Positions 7,270-17,879 of a DNA stretch of 22,066 nt are shown here, one piece after another. The notes under the pieces are model-generated. The model worked only from the letters and a program-made list of their open reading frames with translations. It did not search any database and was not told the origin of the DNA. The stretch comes from Funneliformis mosseae (lineage: Eukaryota; Glomeromycota; Glomeromycetes; Glomerales; Glomeraceae), in the NCBI GenBank assembly GCA_910592005.1, contig CAJVPP010001182.1, forward strand, positions 1-22,066, written 5' to 3'. Positions within the stretch are counted from its first letter, which is position 1. Every line of letters starts with the position of its first letter. Position numbers and translations under genes: made by a program.

Positions 7270-9250
7270 TTAAAAGCAAAAGTGCTACAGAAATTAATAA
7301 TATAATTAGAGAATACATCACTACTCCAATTCACCCATATAACATATCAATAATAAGAGCAAATCATCCTAAACTTATATTAGAAACAATTTTCTCCCTT
7401 CCCATTATTAGTCCAGTTGAACCTATACTAGAATTTCTAAGAATGCAACAGCTCAAAGGAAGATAGCGGAAGAGATTAAATAACTGAAGAAAATCTTGCT
7501 GAATTAAAACAAACTTACAACATCACAACCGACACTCAGATTCAGCATGATATATATATAAAAATAGAAAAAGCTGAATATAAAATTAGTTCTAATAAGA
7601 ACAAATTAATAAACTAAAAAGAAATGTGAAATATGCTCAAAATTGTAGAGCAAAAAAATTTAAAATACTTATTGAGAATCAAGAGGTAATTCAGTATAAT
7701 AAGTCTGGCCATTCACTATTACTTTTCGAATATCTAGATCTACATAATCAAATCTATAACTCAGTTGAGTTTAGATCAACTGATTTAAAAAGGTTAAAAG
7801 AGGTAGTTAAGGTGCACATCATTGAAAATTTGCATAAGAATTTGAAGGAGAGATATAATATTTATATGGCACGAATAATATTAAAGAATTATCTCTTACC
7901 TCACCAATCCAATTTGATTACTACTAAGGCTCATCATCATCTAACATGGATTGCTATATTCAGAATTTCACGTATAGATACTCAAGAGCATTCTGATGTA
8001 CATTATTATCTTACATCTGTCAAATATGCAAGACAATTTGTTTCTATATTTGCTGAATTGTCTGTTATTGTTTCTCAAGACGATAAAGCAAAAGTGGGTC
8101 TTAGAGTACCTACAGTAGGTTAAATATTTCAATCTTTACAGTTAATTAATGAATCTATATCCGTAGTTAATCACAATTTTCCTATTGGGTATAGGCAGAA
8201 ACTAATTCCTTCAGTATATTTAATTATTAAATCAAATGAATTAAAAGATAAACTTTGAACAGGATAACTTGCAATTTTTACACATTTCCAATAGCCTATT
8301 AGTATATTCTCACTAACACATATGCAGGATCTAGAAAGTTTTACCTTAAATTCCTAATATGATGATGCATTAAAGACTAATAGACAAATTCGACCTATTT
8401 GGATATTATTAATAGATAGAGAGCCAGACGAAAATCCCAGACATTTGAAAAACATAATGGTATACTGTCAACTTTTTAAAAAGTTCGACTTGGATTACCT
8501 GAGTGTACAAACACATGCATCAAGACAATCTAAATACAACCCTGTTGAAAGAGGCATGGTAATACTATCCGGCAAACTTGCTAGTATCATATTACTAATT
8601 GATCACTTTAGCAAACATTTAGATTCACAAGGAAATATTATGAATTTCGAGCTGGCTACTCAAAATTTTCGATATGCTGAAGAGACTCTTTGCAATATTT
8701 GGAGTCACAATTTAATTTTTGGAAAATACGTTGATGCTTGGTATATTGACACATTTATAAATCCATTTAAAAATTTAGAATTTAAGGGTATAGAAAAAGA
8801 AAAGGTCGAAGAATTAAAAGACAAGAAAAATAAAACCAAAAAAATGCAAAAAAGAAGAATTAAGCACTTACCTTTTCCAAATGCTTTATTCTATGGTCTT
8901 GAATTGAAAAACATTACAATTTATACACATATTCCATTGATATCAGAAAATGTAAAGATACAAGTTGTTGTGAACTACCATGAGCTAAAGAAGCAATAGA
9001 ATTTCTTGAAAGCTATAATAGTTTCTTATCACCTGTTATAAAAGCTAATGATAGACACTTTACGAATCCTATTCATTTATTCCAATATTATGATTGTCTA
9101 AAATTCCTAGGCTACAATGCTCACTGTCTGTCTCTTGAAAAAAACACATACTTTCATCTTTGTTGTTCTACATGTTAGAAGTACTTTTCTACCCTTACTT
9201 TCCTAAAGAACCACAAGAAAACAGCATACCCTGCAACTCGAGAATGACTC
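7270..9250 (+). pseudogene. DDE transposase with C-terminal C2H2 zinc finger, many stops
   Basis: One frame runs 7626-8123 and again 8445-8999 with only stops between, then shifts by one base and continues to about 9235. Landmarks: VIVSQDDKAKVGLRVP (first acidic motif), LLIDREPDENPRHLKN (family form, as I remember it, is DGGPDENPR), SKYNPVERGM, then KEAIEFLESYN and NPIHLFQYYDCLKFLGYNAH, then CCSTC-stop-KYFSTLTFLKNH as a degenerate zinc finger. The order matches an RNase H-like transposase family I know from Rhizophagus and from some animals, with no settled name to my knowledge. An N-terminal part (SATEINNIIREYI, ISPVEPILEFL) lies near 7280-7450 in another frame. At least seven stops and two frameshifts: dead. 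Several differences from the remembered family are G-to-A or C-to-T. Confidence 0.75.
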
Positions 9251-10489
9251 AAAGGCTAATCTAAGAACTAGAATAAGCTGCTTGATGATTTTTCTCTTCT
9301 ACCTTCACAATGATTAAATATCATTCTATTTGAATTAAGGGAATATGTATTAGATGGAGAGTAAGCATATGTTGAATTGTAGTATTAATAAATATTTTTT
9401 GCTTATTACCATAAGCCAAATGATCACGTGATATATATATCTAAGTGTAATATAAAGCATCTTTTAAAAGCTTCTACTACCCCCAAAAATATTACGTAAT
9501 ATAGGTCAGCGCCCTAATTATAATAATTATTTTACAAATAATACTAAGTTTTTTATTTTTTATTAGATTATAATAATTATCCATTTTAATCTTTTAATTA
9601 TAAATGAAAGAATAGAAAATCATTATGTAATTAATATTATAAATAATATTAAATTTTGAAAAAGACTTGTAATATTTTATGATTAATTAAATCCTTATAA
9701 TCATATTATTAAAACTTTAGAGTCTGAATAAGATAAGTTATAACTATAAATATATTAAAATAAATTGTTAACAAATTACTTTTTAATAAAAATGAACTCA
9801 AAATATTAATAGTCAACAAAATTGATAATTGATAAAAAAAATATATAGAGTTACTAAAAGAAATGCAAATAGTCATTTTTTAAGTTTAAAAGCCCTATAA
9901 CTTATTAACTATAAATGTTAGAGTTATAATTTATATATTTTTTAATTCTTAGATTTTGAAGATTATTTTATATTAGAAAATTTTTTAATTAAGAATATCA
10001 ATTTTACATAAATTATTAATTGTTATAACCAGTTCTTTAAGATACTTATGAGTAATAAGCGAAGCAATATTTTAGATAATAAGCAGAAGGTTTATTTTAT
10101 AATTAGTTTTAGAAGAATATCAGTCAATTAACAGTTTATTAAATAATGATAACAATGAAATATTGCTTCAGTCAGCGCTTTATACTATACAAATATATTA
10201 AAGGAATTAAATTAAACTATCTTATAAAACTATAAGTTAGACATATTGCTAAACTAAAAGAAAATATTCTTTATTTATATAAAATAAAATACATAAGGTT
10301 ATCGAAGATATAAAAGAAATAAATAAAATATATGAAATAAATATAATATAATAAATATATAACATAAATAAATAAAAGAAAGAAATAAAAGATATTGTAT
10401 AAAAGAAATATATGTTATAGATGATATAAAATACATATAAGATATATATGATTTCTTAGAGATTAATATCATCCATTTGATCATTATCA

Positions 10490-10940
10490 TCTATGTCTTT
10501 TTTTATGTAATATAATTTATATCAAAAATATGTATTTAGTAAAATTTTGTTAGTAAAAAAAATTTTAAATAATGTAAATATAATAATGGCTTTTATATAT
10601 ATATATTAGCTCTACTTAAGTTATATAAGTGTATCAAATTTCATAAACATTAGGCTAGTAATTATTAAACTATTCAAATTTAAACATTGTCAATTTATTT
10701 ATAAAATTATTTTTTAAATAATTTTATAAATAAATTGACAATGTTTAAATTTGAATAGCTTAATAATTACTAATTCAATACATATAAATTTAGTATATTT
10801 ATATAACTTAAGTAGAGCTAGTATATATATAAAAGATGTTATCATACCTGCACTACTTAAAATTTTTTCTACTAGCAAAATTTTATTAAAAATACTATTT
10901 GATAAAATTAAAAGTAATAAAAAAAATGTAAATATAGTAT
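10490..10940. repeat. Large near-palindrome, ~215-bp arms
   Basis: The axis is at 10714, with a 3-nt loop. The inner 41 bp of each arm are identical (ATTCAAATTTAAACATTGTC begins the left one). The arms then stay recognisable outwards: TAGCTCTACTTAAGTTATAT at 10607 pairs with its complement ending at 10820, and AAAATTTTGTTAG near 10543 pairs with CTAGCAAAATTTT near 10872. Divergence grows with distance from the axis. The right arm holds a 73-codon open frame at 10751-10972 that has no recognisable family and is probably incidental. A foldback insertion or a head-to-head duplication would explain it. Confidence 0.8.
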
Positions 10941-11289
10941 TACAAATTAATATAAATCATATTAAATTATAAAGTATATCAAAATAGCATAATTAATTAA
11001 ATTATATGCAATATAATCTTAGTAAATCATGTTTAAATAGCTTTTAATTTTCCTTTTTAATTTCTTTTTTTTTTTAAAATTTTTTTCTAAAACCTTTATA
11101 ATAAATTATTTTTAATAATAATAAAAATAAAATGTTATATTTTATTTTTTATTATATTCAATACCTTGTTTAAAAAAAGAAAGATATATTTAAATTTGCA
11201 TTCTTCTTGATAAAAAACTATATATGCTAGTCAAACTAACAAAAAATATAAAGTTAGTATTAGTATAATAATATGATTATATAATAAAA

Positions 11290-12165
11290 AATAAGAAAAT
11301 AAATCTACAAAAGATCTACTAAAAACTGAACAACCTTGAAAAATTAAAAAATTTGAATAATAATATATTGTAAAATATATTTTTTAGCAAAAAATATTCT
11401 ATCACAATACAAGTATAAAAAATAAAAGATCAATTATAATATTAAAATTTCTTCACAAATAGTATGAAAAATATTTAAAAATAATAATTTTAAATCAACT
11501 GTAAAGTAAAGAAGTCTTTTTATTATATTAATATAAAAAAACATGATGATTTTGCAAAAAAATATAAAGTTAAAATTATAATGATTGGAATAAAAATGCT
11601 TGATCAAATAAAAATAAATTCAACCTTTTTAAATCTGATAAAAAACAATATTGCTAAAAAGGTTTAGTGAACTATTAAAAGATAATTATATACAAAGAAT
11701 AATAAAATTTAGCAAAGAAGAAATTTTATATAGAGTTATTTTACATTTAAAGAAATCAGATATTTGTATCAAATTAATGGTAGTTTAAATGTTGAATTAT
11801 ATTGTCAAATTTTAAAATGATGATTTTTTAAAAACTTAAAATATTATGATATAAATATTTCAGATATATTATTTAATAAAGTAATGATCTGAAACATAAA
11901 GTATAAAAAATTAAAGACTGGTTACAATTTTATAATATTATTTTTAATTAGCCTACTAAATCGCCTGATTTAAATCTGATTAAATATATATAAAATGAAG
12001 TAGAAAAATATTTGTAAAAGATTAATAAACTAATTAAAAATAAATTAAATTATAGAAAAAAATATAAATAAAATAAAATAATATTAAAATTGATATTTGT
12101 GAAAAATTAATTCGCTTAATATTTGAATGAGTTAAAGATATTTTAAATCAAAAACATGATTAGAG
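11290..12165 (+). pseudogene. Tc1/mariner transposase remnant A
   Basis: Pieces in order across frames: a helix-turn-helix-like part ending in VFLLY near 11520; NKFNLFKSDKKQYC near 11615-11650, matching the usual ETKFNLFGSDG; INGSLNVELYCQILK near 11775; FFKNLKYYDINISDILF; NDLKHKV at the DNDPKH motif; DWLQFYNIIFN, a stop, and PTKSPDLNLIKYI, matching WPAQSPDLNPIE. The first catalytic SDE appears as SNK and the last PIE as LIK, so at least two acidic residues are lost. More than ten stops and several frameshifts. The family call is secure; no activity is possible. Confidence 0.75.
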
Positions 12166-12331
12166 CAGTAACATATATTACCTAATATTTTAGAGGGTTG
12201 GGATAGCCAGGGGGTATTATAAAATCTTAGATTACACATATATTTGTATATCACGTAATATCTGTGACTTAGATTTATATTTAATATAATCTTTATTATA
12301 AAATTTGCATATATATAAATACCATTTTCTG

Positions 12332-13371
12332 TTATATTAGAAAGATATCTTTAATAATTGAGGTCTCATTACTCTGGAATTCTATCTTTTCCTGAATAGG
12401 AAATGCTTGTTTTAGTGTATCAGCTTTAGAATCTTAGGTAATAAATGCGAAAAAAATTAATTTAAGTTCACTTTAAATGATCTTATAGATTGTATCCTTC
12501 TAAAGTATTTTGTTTATTTTATTTAGCCTTATCAGAATTAACTACAGGCTTTTCAATATCTGTCTTATCAGTTTGCTTAACAGATTTATATGACTTAGAT
12601 TTTTTTAGACTACTTCTTTGAGAATAATTTCTTAAGGCTAGACTTTCACTTTACTTTTTTTTTTGTTTTAATTATTAATATTAAGCTCACCTTCAAAATC
12701 TGAAGAATTAGAATTAGAATTTGAATCAAAATCAGAACTATCACTAGATGAGATATTGTTTGAAAAAAAAATCTGAATTCAAATCTAAGTTTGGATTTAA
12801 AGTGAGATTATCTTTACCTTTTTTAGACTTTTTATTTTTATTTTTCTTCTTTCGAAAACATTTGTGAAAATTATGCCTAGTCTTATTACAAATAGAATAT
12901 TTATATTATGATTTTATGACCTTTTTAATGGCTCTAGTTAAATGTAAGTTTAACTGTTTTTTGTAAGCTCAGCAAGTTCATCATCAGAATCTATTTCAAC
13001 CTTTTTCTTTAGCTTTAGTGATAAAGTAGGATTAGGAATAGGAACAAATTCTGGAGTTTCTCCTGTAATCTATGATAAAAATCTACCTATATTTTCATCT
13101 TATAAATTTTTATGCATTCCTGCAGAATGTGGTTGAAATTGTAATGAAGCTACTTGTTAAGGCTATTGAAGTTCTGAGAATGCTATTATATTTTTTACCA
13201 AGCTCTTGATTTCATTTTTAGTCATCTCTGATCTATTAATATCTGCGTATAGATTGGTCACCAGAAAAATTATAAAAGAAAATGATGCATTCTATTGAAA
13301 TAATGTAAATTTTTTCATTATAGCTAATGCTTCTGTAATATTATCCTAGATATCATAAAATTTGACTATTA
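12332..13371 (-). pseudogene. Gag-like gene, C-terminal segment with zinc knuckle
   Basis: This is the 3' part of a minus-strand gene cut by three transposons. Starting at the pogo junction it reads VKFYDI, a stop, DNITEALAIMKKFTLFQ, then EMTKNEIKSLVKNII, ITGETPEFVPIPNPTLSL and KKKVEIDSDDELAELTK. It then gives YSICNKTRHNFHKC, a CCHC knuckle with the first Cys changed to Tyr (a G-to-A change), followed by a Lys-rich and then a Ser/Asp-rich tail. It ends with IEFQSNETSIIKDIFLI at TAA 12332-12334. Zinc knuckle plus this upstream helical region is typical of Ty3-type Gag. No protease, reverse transcriptase or LTR is seen. Several stops replace Gln or Trp codons. Confidence 0.65.
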
Positions 13372-15705
13372 CTGTAAACGGTCGACTAAAGTACCCCCTT
13401 AAATATTGTATTTTTCTAGCATTTTTAGTGGCAAAAAATGTATTATACCTCAGATACAAAATACCAAAGTTTTAAATTTTATTTTTAAAAAAATATATCA
13501 TATCCAAGGATATAATACTTTGATTAAAAAATTTATTTAAATATAAAATTTGATTTATTTGATATATGTAAAAATTAATACAAAAAAAAATTCAAAAAAA
13601 AACTAATTTCAAACATTTTCATAATTTGATAATTCTTCATCATATCTATTGAACTCTAAATCTTCTAATGATAAATCATTTTCAAGCTCATTATCTAACT
13701 TACTAATTTCTACTTCATCTTTATGATAAATATCATTTTCTCTATTATTTTTTTTTTTTATTTTTTTTAGTTAAAGAATCATAATCAAGTAATAAATGAT
13801 CCTCATTTTCATCTCTAGTTACTGATATTCTACAACATTTGAATAATTTGCAAATTAAAATAGTATTAACATTATTCTATGAGTCCTATAGATGCCTGCC
13901 GAAAAGTCCTCAAAATAATTTCGTCATACCCTTTTCTATATTTTTAATATAGTTTTAACAGTTTCAGCTTTTGTCATATCAAATGGATTTCATCGTATCC
14001 CTTATTATGATTTTAATATAATTTCGTCTAAGTTTTGACTATTATTAAAAGATTTCATCCCTCATCTATAATGAGTCTATAACCCATTTAGCGATTGTAG
14101 AATAGGATGGTTTTTTAATATGTCCTCTGGTGTTAATTGATGCATTTCTAAAGCCATCCAATCTTGATAGTATTGTCTCAATTTAGATTTAAAATTTTTA
14201 TTAATAGAGACATCCAATGGTTGAAACTTACTAGTTAAACCATCTGAAATTACTGCTATATTTATTTGTTTTTCAACAAATCTATTTTTAACAGAATTAA
14301 CTAAATGCTCTCTAAAAGCATTCAAAACTAAAAGAAATCAAGGGTTACTTAACGGATTACGTTAATTCTATATATTTTCAATCCATCATAACATTTTATT
14401 TTTATTCATCCATCCTTTTTCATTTACACAAATATTAATATCTTGAGGAAATTACTCTTTTAGAATATTTTTCAATTTAAAAATACAAGTAGCTGGAAGT
14501 TTAATATTATCAATTAAACATGATAAAATAACAGTAAAATGAGTTTTTTCATAATCAGTTATACGAATAGTTACTGTCAAAGTACCGCATTGATTCAATA
14601 TTATATTTGAAGGTAAATCAAAAGTAACTGGAGTCTTATCCATATTACTAATATATTTTAAAGGATAATCATATTAAATTCTTTGATATAAAATAAAACT
14701 AAGAAAACTTTATTATTTTTGTAAAAGATCATCTGGAAGATATTACGCAATATAAGTTCATTAACGTATTGCAAAATTAAATCTTTTTATAAAATCTTCT
14801 AACCATGCATTTGAAGATTAAGATAATCTTTAGTTATAAATTTAGTCTTTCAAATAATCATATTTCGCGTAATGGCTTTTATTACTTGACGTATTTCTGT
14901 TACCCATAAAGACAAACTTTTTTCAAGTTCAATAAGATATGCTTCCCTTCCTCTATGCAATTTTTGAATATAAGAAGCTGCATTTTTTAATTATTTTTTT
15001 TGGTTTTTCTAATATCGTATTTGTTTAGGTTCAATATTAAATTTTTTAGCCGCTAACTTATTACTTTCACATTGTTTAGCATAATGGATAATAAGTAACT
15101 TCTCTCTTGCATACTATTGCCTTTTTTTCTTTAGAGTAATATGAAATTTTTTGTAAAAACTTTTACTACGATGTACTACCATTTTACTTTTAAGAAAAAG
15201 AGTTTGTATCAAAGTTTTTTGAAAGAACGTGTTAGAAAAAAACTGTAAAATTAATTTATTACATATTATATTCTGATCTAATATTGATTTTAATCTTAAA
15301 ACTCATGACTAGAATTCTCTAATCACATCCTCTCAAAAAGTAGCATCTGATTCTATTAGAGTTCATCAGTAATATTAAATTTTTTTTTTTGAATTACTCA
15401 TCGGCTTATTTTTTTAGATTAGTTAAGAGAAACTATCAAATTTGGCTGTTTTAAACGATTTAGATTTTGTTAATTAAAGAGAAAAACAAGGTTTAAAAAG
15501 AAAAAAAATTTAAATTTTCAAATCGAAATGGCGTCAAAAAAATTTTTGACAAATTTTTAATACATAAAAATTTATTATATTTTTATTAGTTTTAGCAAAT
15601 TTGCTTGTATCCTCTTCCTTGATCAAAGTATCCCTTATAATATTGTATCCTTCAAAATTTGAGAATTTGTATCGTATCTAGGGTACTTTAGTTAACTATT
15701 TACAA
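13372..15705 (-). mobile_element. pogo/Tigger element 1, complete but dead
   Basis: TA at 13370-13371 and 15706-15707 flank 25-bp terminal inverted repeats (13372-13396 and 15681-15705) sharing ACTAAAGTACCC. Within the 25 bp, five positions differ and all are transitions, including two CG-to-TA pairs. GGATAC and GTATC motifs recur subterminally. The length of 2334 bp suits a pogo-type element with one transposase. It sits inside the gag-like gene; removing it with one TA joins QYNLRI to VKFYDI in one frame. Confidence 0.85.
14050..15182 (-). pseudogene. pogo/Tigger (DDE_1) transposase remnant 1
   Basis: The start is at 15182 (MVVHRSKSFYKKFHITLKKK). A basic N-terminal region follows, with ASYIQKLHRGREAYLIELEK near 14900-14975 and then WVTEIRQVIKAI. 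The catalytic part begins MDKTPVTFDLPSN at 14643, where the family has MDETP, and continues GTLTVTIRITDYEKTHFTVI and IKLPATCIFKLKNIL. Next comes LVLNAFREHLVNSVKNRF, where LVLDSFRGHL is usual, then ISDGLTSKFQPLDVSINK with the third Asp intact. The second catalytic Asp is Asn (GAT to AAT). Two long open pieces (14452-14643 and 14077-14325) are separated by stops. Confidence 0.85.
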
Positions 15706-15790
15706 TATTCGAAGATTGTATTGTTCATCAGAGACAGATCACAAATAAATTGCTCTTTTTACTGTTTAGGAGTCATTTCTAATGCTTTAA
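15706..15790 (-). pseudogene. Gag-like gene, short central segment
   Basis: An 85-bp island between pogo element 1 and the foldback element. The minus strand reads ALEMTPKQ, a stop, KEQFICDLSL, then with a one-base shift EQYNLRI up to the pogo TA. The right end (15782-15790, ATGCTTTAA) is one copy of the foldback target duplication. The reading joins upstream sequence as LAEMIK followed by ALEMTPKQ once the foldback element is removed. Confidence 0.6.
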
Positions 15791-17279
15791 ATAGTTCAGT
15801 TCAGTCCAGATTATAGGTCAATCTGAAACTGAACCAAAAATTTTGGTTCAGTTCAGTTCAGATTATAAATCTTAAAAATGCTAATCCAAAACTTAATTGA
15901 ACCGTAAACTAGTAAAATCTGAACTGAACTGAAAATTTTAGATTAATCTGAAATTTTAGATCGTTTAGAATGATATTTCTTTGTTTCAATCAAACAATCC
16001 TTTTATTATTTTTTTAAAATAATAATTTAATCATTTCAATTGAACAATTTTCTTATCGTTCATTTGAAATGATAACTTCAATCGTTCTAAATGAACGATT
16101 TTTTTATCGTTCTTTTAGAATGATAATTTAATCGTTTTAATCAAATAATTTTTTATCGTTCGTTTAAAATGATAACTTCTATCGTTCCAAATAAATAATT
16201 CTTTTATTGTTCATTTGGAACAATAATTTTATCATTCTATTCGAACAATTCTTTTATCATTCATTTAGAATGATAATTTTATTATTTCAATTGAATGATT
16301 TTCTTATCATTCATTTGAAATGATAATTTCATCATTCCAATTGAACGATTTTCTTATCATTCGTTTGAAATGATAATTTCATCATTCCAATTGAACGATT
16401 TTTTTATCGTTCATTTGGAACGATAATTTCATCATTCTAATTGAACGATTTTCTTATTATTCATTTGAAATGATAACTTTAATTATTCCAAATGAATGAT
16501 TTTTTTATCGTTCTTTTAGAATAATAATTTAATCATTCTAATTGAACAATTTTTTATCATTTATTTAAATCAATAACTTCAATCATTCCAAATAAATAAT
16601 TCTTTTATCGTTTGTTTAGAACGATAATTTCATCATTTCAATTGAACAATTATTTTATTATTCGTTTGAAATGATAATTTTATCATTCCAATCAAATGAT
16701 TCTTTTATCATTCGTTTAAAATGATAATTTTATCATTCCAATTAAATGATTCTTTTATTCCAATTGAATGAATTTTTTATTGTTTGTTTGAAATTATAAT
16801 TTCATCATTCTAATTAAACCATTTTTTTATCGTTCGTTTGAAATGATAACTTCTTTTATCGTTCTTTTGAAATAATAATTTAATCATTCCAATCAAATGA
16901 TTCTTTTATCATTCTTTTGAAAAGATAGTTTAATTGTTCCAATCAAACGATTCTTTTATCATTTGTTTAGAATGATAACTTTAATTATTCTTTTAGAATG
17001 ATAATTTAATTATTTCAATTGAACAATTTTCTTATTGTTCATTTGAAATAATAACTACAATCATTCTAAAAGAATGATAAATTTAATCATTTCAAATAAT
17101 CTGAAATTTCAGATTAATCTGAAATTTTCAGTTCAGTTTGAATTTTTTTCAGTTCAGATTAAATTTATAATTCAAAAAATCTGAATTGAACTAAAAATTT
17201 TGGATTGAATTTTTTGCAATCTGAAACTGAACTGAAGTTAATCTGAACCAAAAATTTTTAGATTAATCTAAACCGTTTG
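15791..17279. mobile_element. Foldback/MULE-like non-autonomous element with internal satellite
   Basis: Flanked by ATGCTTTAA (15782-15790) and AAGCTTTAA (17280-17288), an 8- to 9-bp target duplication with one mismatch. The outer ~170 bp on each side are rich in CAGTTCAG and AATCTGAA words in inverted orientation; AATCTGAACTGAA and GATTAATCTGAAAT occur in both arms. The interior is the 50-bp palindromic satellite. No coding capacity. A long inverted end plus an 8- to 9-bp duplication points to a Mutator-like or foldback element moved in trans, but the exact termini do not match base for base, so the class is tentative. Confidence 0.6.
15970..17090. repeat. ~22 tandem units of a 50-bp palindromic satellite
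   Basis: Each 50-bp unit has two halves of the form ATYRTTC-(5 nt)-GAAYRAT, for example ATCATTCCAATTGAACGAT and ATCATTCGTTTGAAATGAT. Units follow each other without unique spacers. Variation is mostly CG versus TG or CA at the same dinucleotide, which implies an ancestral ATCGTTC...GAACGAT palindrome. The transcript of either strand would fold into a chain of short hairpins. Confidence 0.85.
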
Positions 17280-17879
17280 AAGCTTTAATCATTTCAGCTA
17301 ATTTACCAATTTTTTTAATTTTAGTGGAGAATTGCTTAACTGACAAATCACCATGTATGAGTTGATCAAATACTGCTATTTGTTTTAAATGCTCAACTGT
17401 TATATAAGCAGTTTTAAATAGGTAAAGAAGTTGACCAAGCTTAATACTAAAAGTAATAGTAACAGCAGGAAAACCATCTCTAACATTAGATGCTACTGAT
17501 GCATTATCTATAGGTTTACTACCAACTATAGACTAGTCTTTATTCCACATTCTATTTAGAATAATATTAGTACTAGTTGTGATCCCTACTTCAATTTTAC
17601 CAATTTCAGCTCTCGCTTTACCTTAAAATTCTCCAGTAATATTCAAATTATTAATTTGATTATTATCATTTTCCAACTCCTATTATTTGAACAGCATTTA
17701 AGTCTGCTACACCTAAGTTGTCTGAGAGATTATACATCTCCAATTCTTGCCTTTAATGTGAGTTAAATAAAAATTTAATGCATCACCTACAAGATATGAT
17801 ACTACTAATCCAAATGTCTTTTTTTCTTCTAGCAACTTGATCTGCACCAGATGCAACATTTATTCAACTAGCTATTATA
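17280..17879 (-). pseudogene. Gag-like gene, central segment
   Basis: From the Tc1 TA (17878-17879) the minus strand reads NVASGADQVARRKK, then after a shift TFGLVVSYLVGDALNFYL. This resembles the helical core of Ty3-type Gag, where such proteins have a short hydrophobic stretch followed by A-x-x-W/F-Y. The middle (17450-17650) is Asn/Thr-rich and frameshifted. Near 17290-17390 it reads FDQLIHGDLSVKQFSTKIKK and IGKLAEMIKA, matching the Gag segment that precedes the zinc knuckle in this family. The segment ends at the foldback insertion. Confidence 0.6.

Larger units (their letters stand above)
9480..12214 (+). mobile_element. Tc1/mariner element A (nested, heavily decayed)
   Basis: It is bounded by TA at 9478-9479 and 12215-12216. 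The left end reads CCCCCAAAAATATTACGTAA; the right end, inverted, begins CCCCCTGGCTATCCC and then has AAAATATTAGGTAATATA, so the left terminal repeat seems to have lost about 17 bp. The transposase remnant occupies only 11290-12165. The left 1.7 kb is AT-rich with no readable coding sequence and includes the large palindrome at 10490-10940. The length of 2.7 kb exceeds the usual 1.3 kb of Tc1 elements, so further insertions are likely in its left half. Confidence 0.6.
6582..12259 (+). mobile_element. Degraded C2H2/DDE DNA transposon, split by a nested Tc1 copy
   Basis: The left end is taken at ATTACGTAATAT (6582) and the right end at the inverted near-copy ATTACGTGATAT (about 12248-12259), with GTGAC-A/T-T on both outer flanks as a possible duplication. 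The decayed transposase lies at 7270-9250. Subtracting the Tc1 insertion (9480-12214) leaves about 2.9 kb. An alternative right end is the perfect ATTACGTAATAT at 9491-9502, but that lies inside the Tc1 boundaries. The left end falls directly before the ATG of the 5008-6579 gene. Boundaries are tentative; the coding part is firm. Confidence 0.4.

Noticed and set aside
8445..8999. Stand-alone 184-residue gene
   Set aside because: It continues upstream and downstream through stops and one frameshift as a single transposase; the ATG at 8445 is only the first Met after a stop.
10299..10490. Minus-strand 63-codon frame rich in Ile, Tyr and Phe
   Set aside because: Low-complexity AT sequence; the residues simply reflect base composition.
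15970..17090. CRISPR-like array
   Set aside because: Units are contiguous 50-mers with no unique spacers, degenerate throughout, and in a eukaryotic transposon context.
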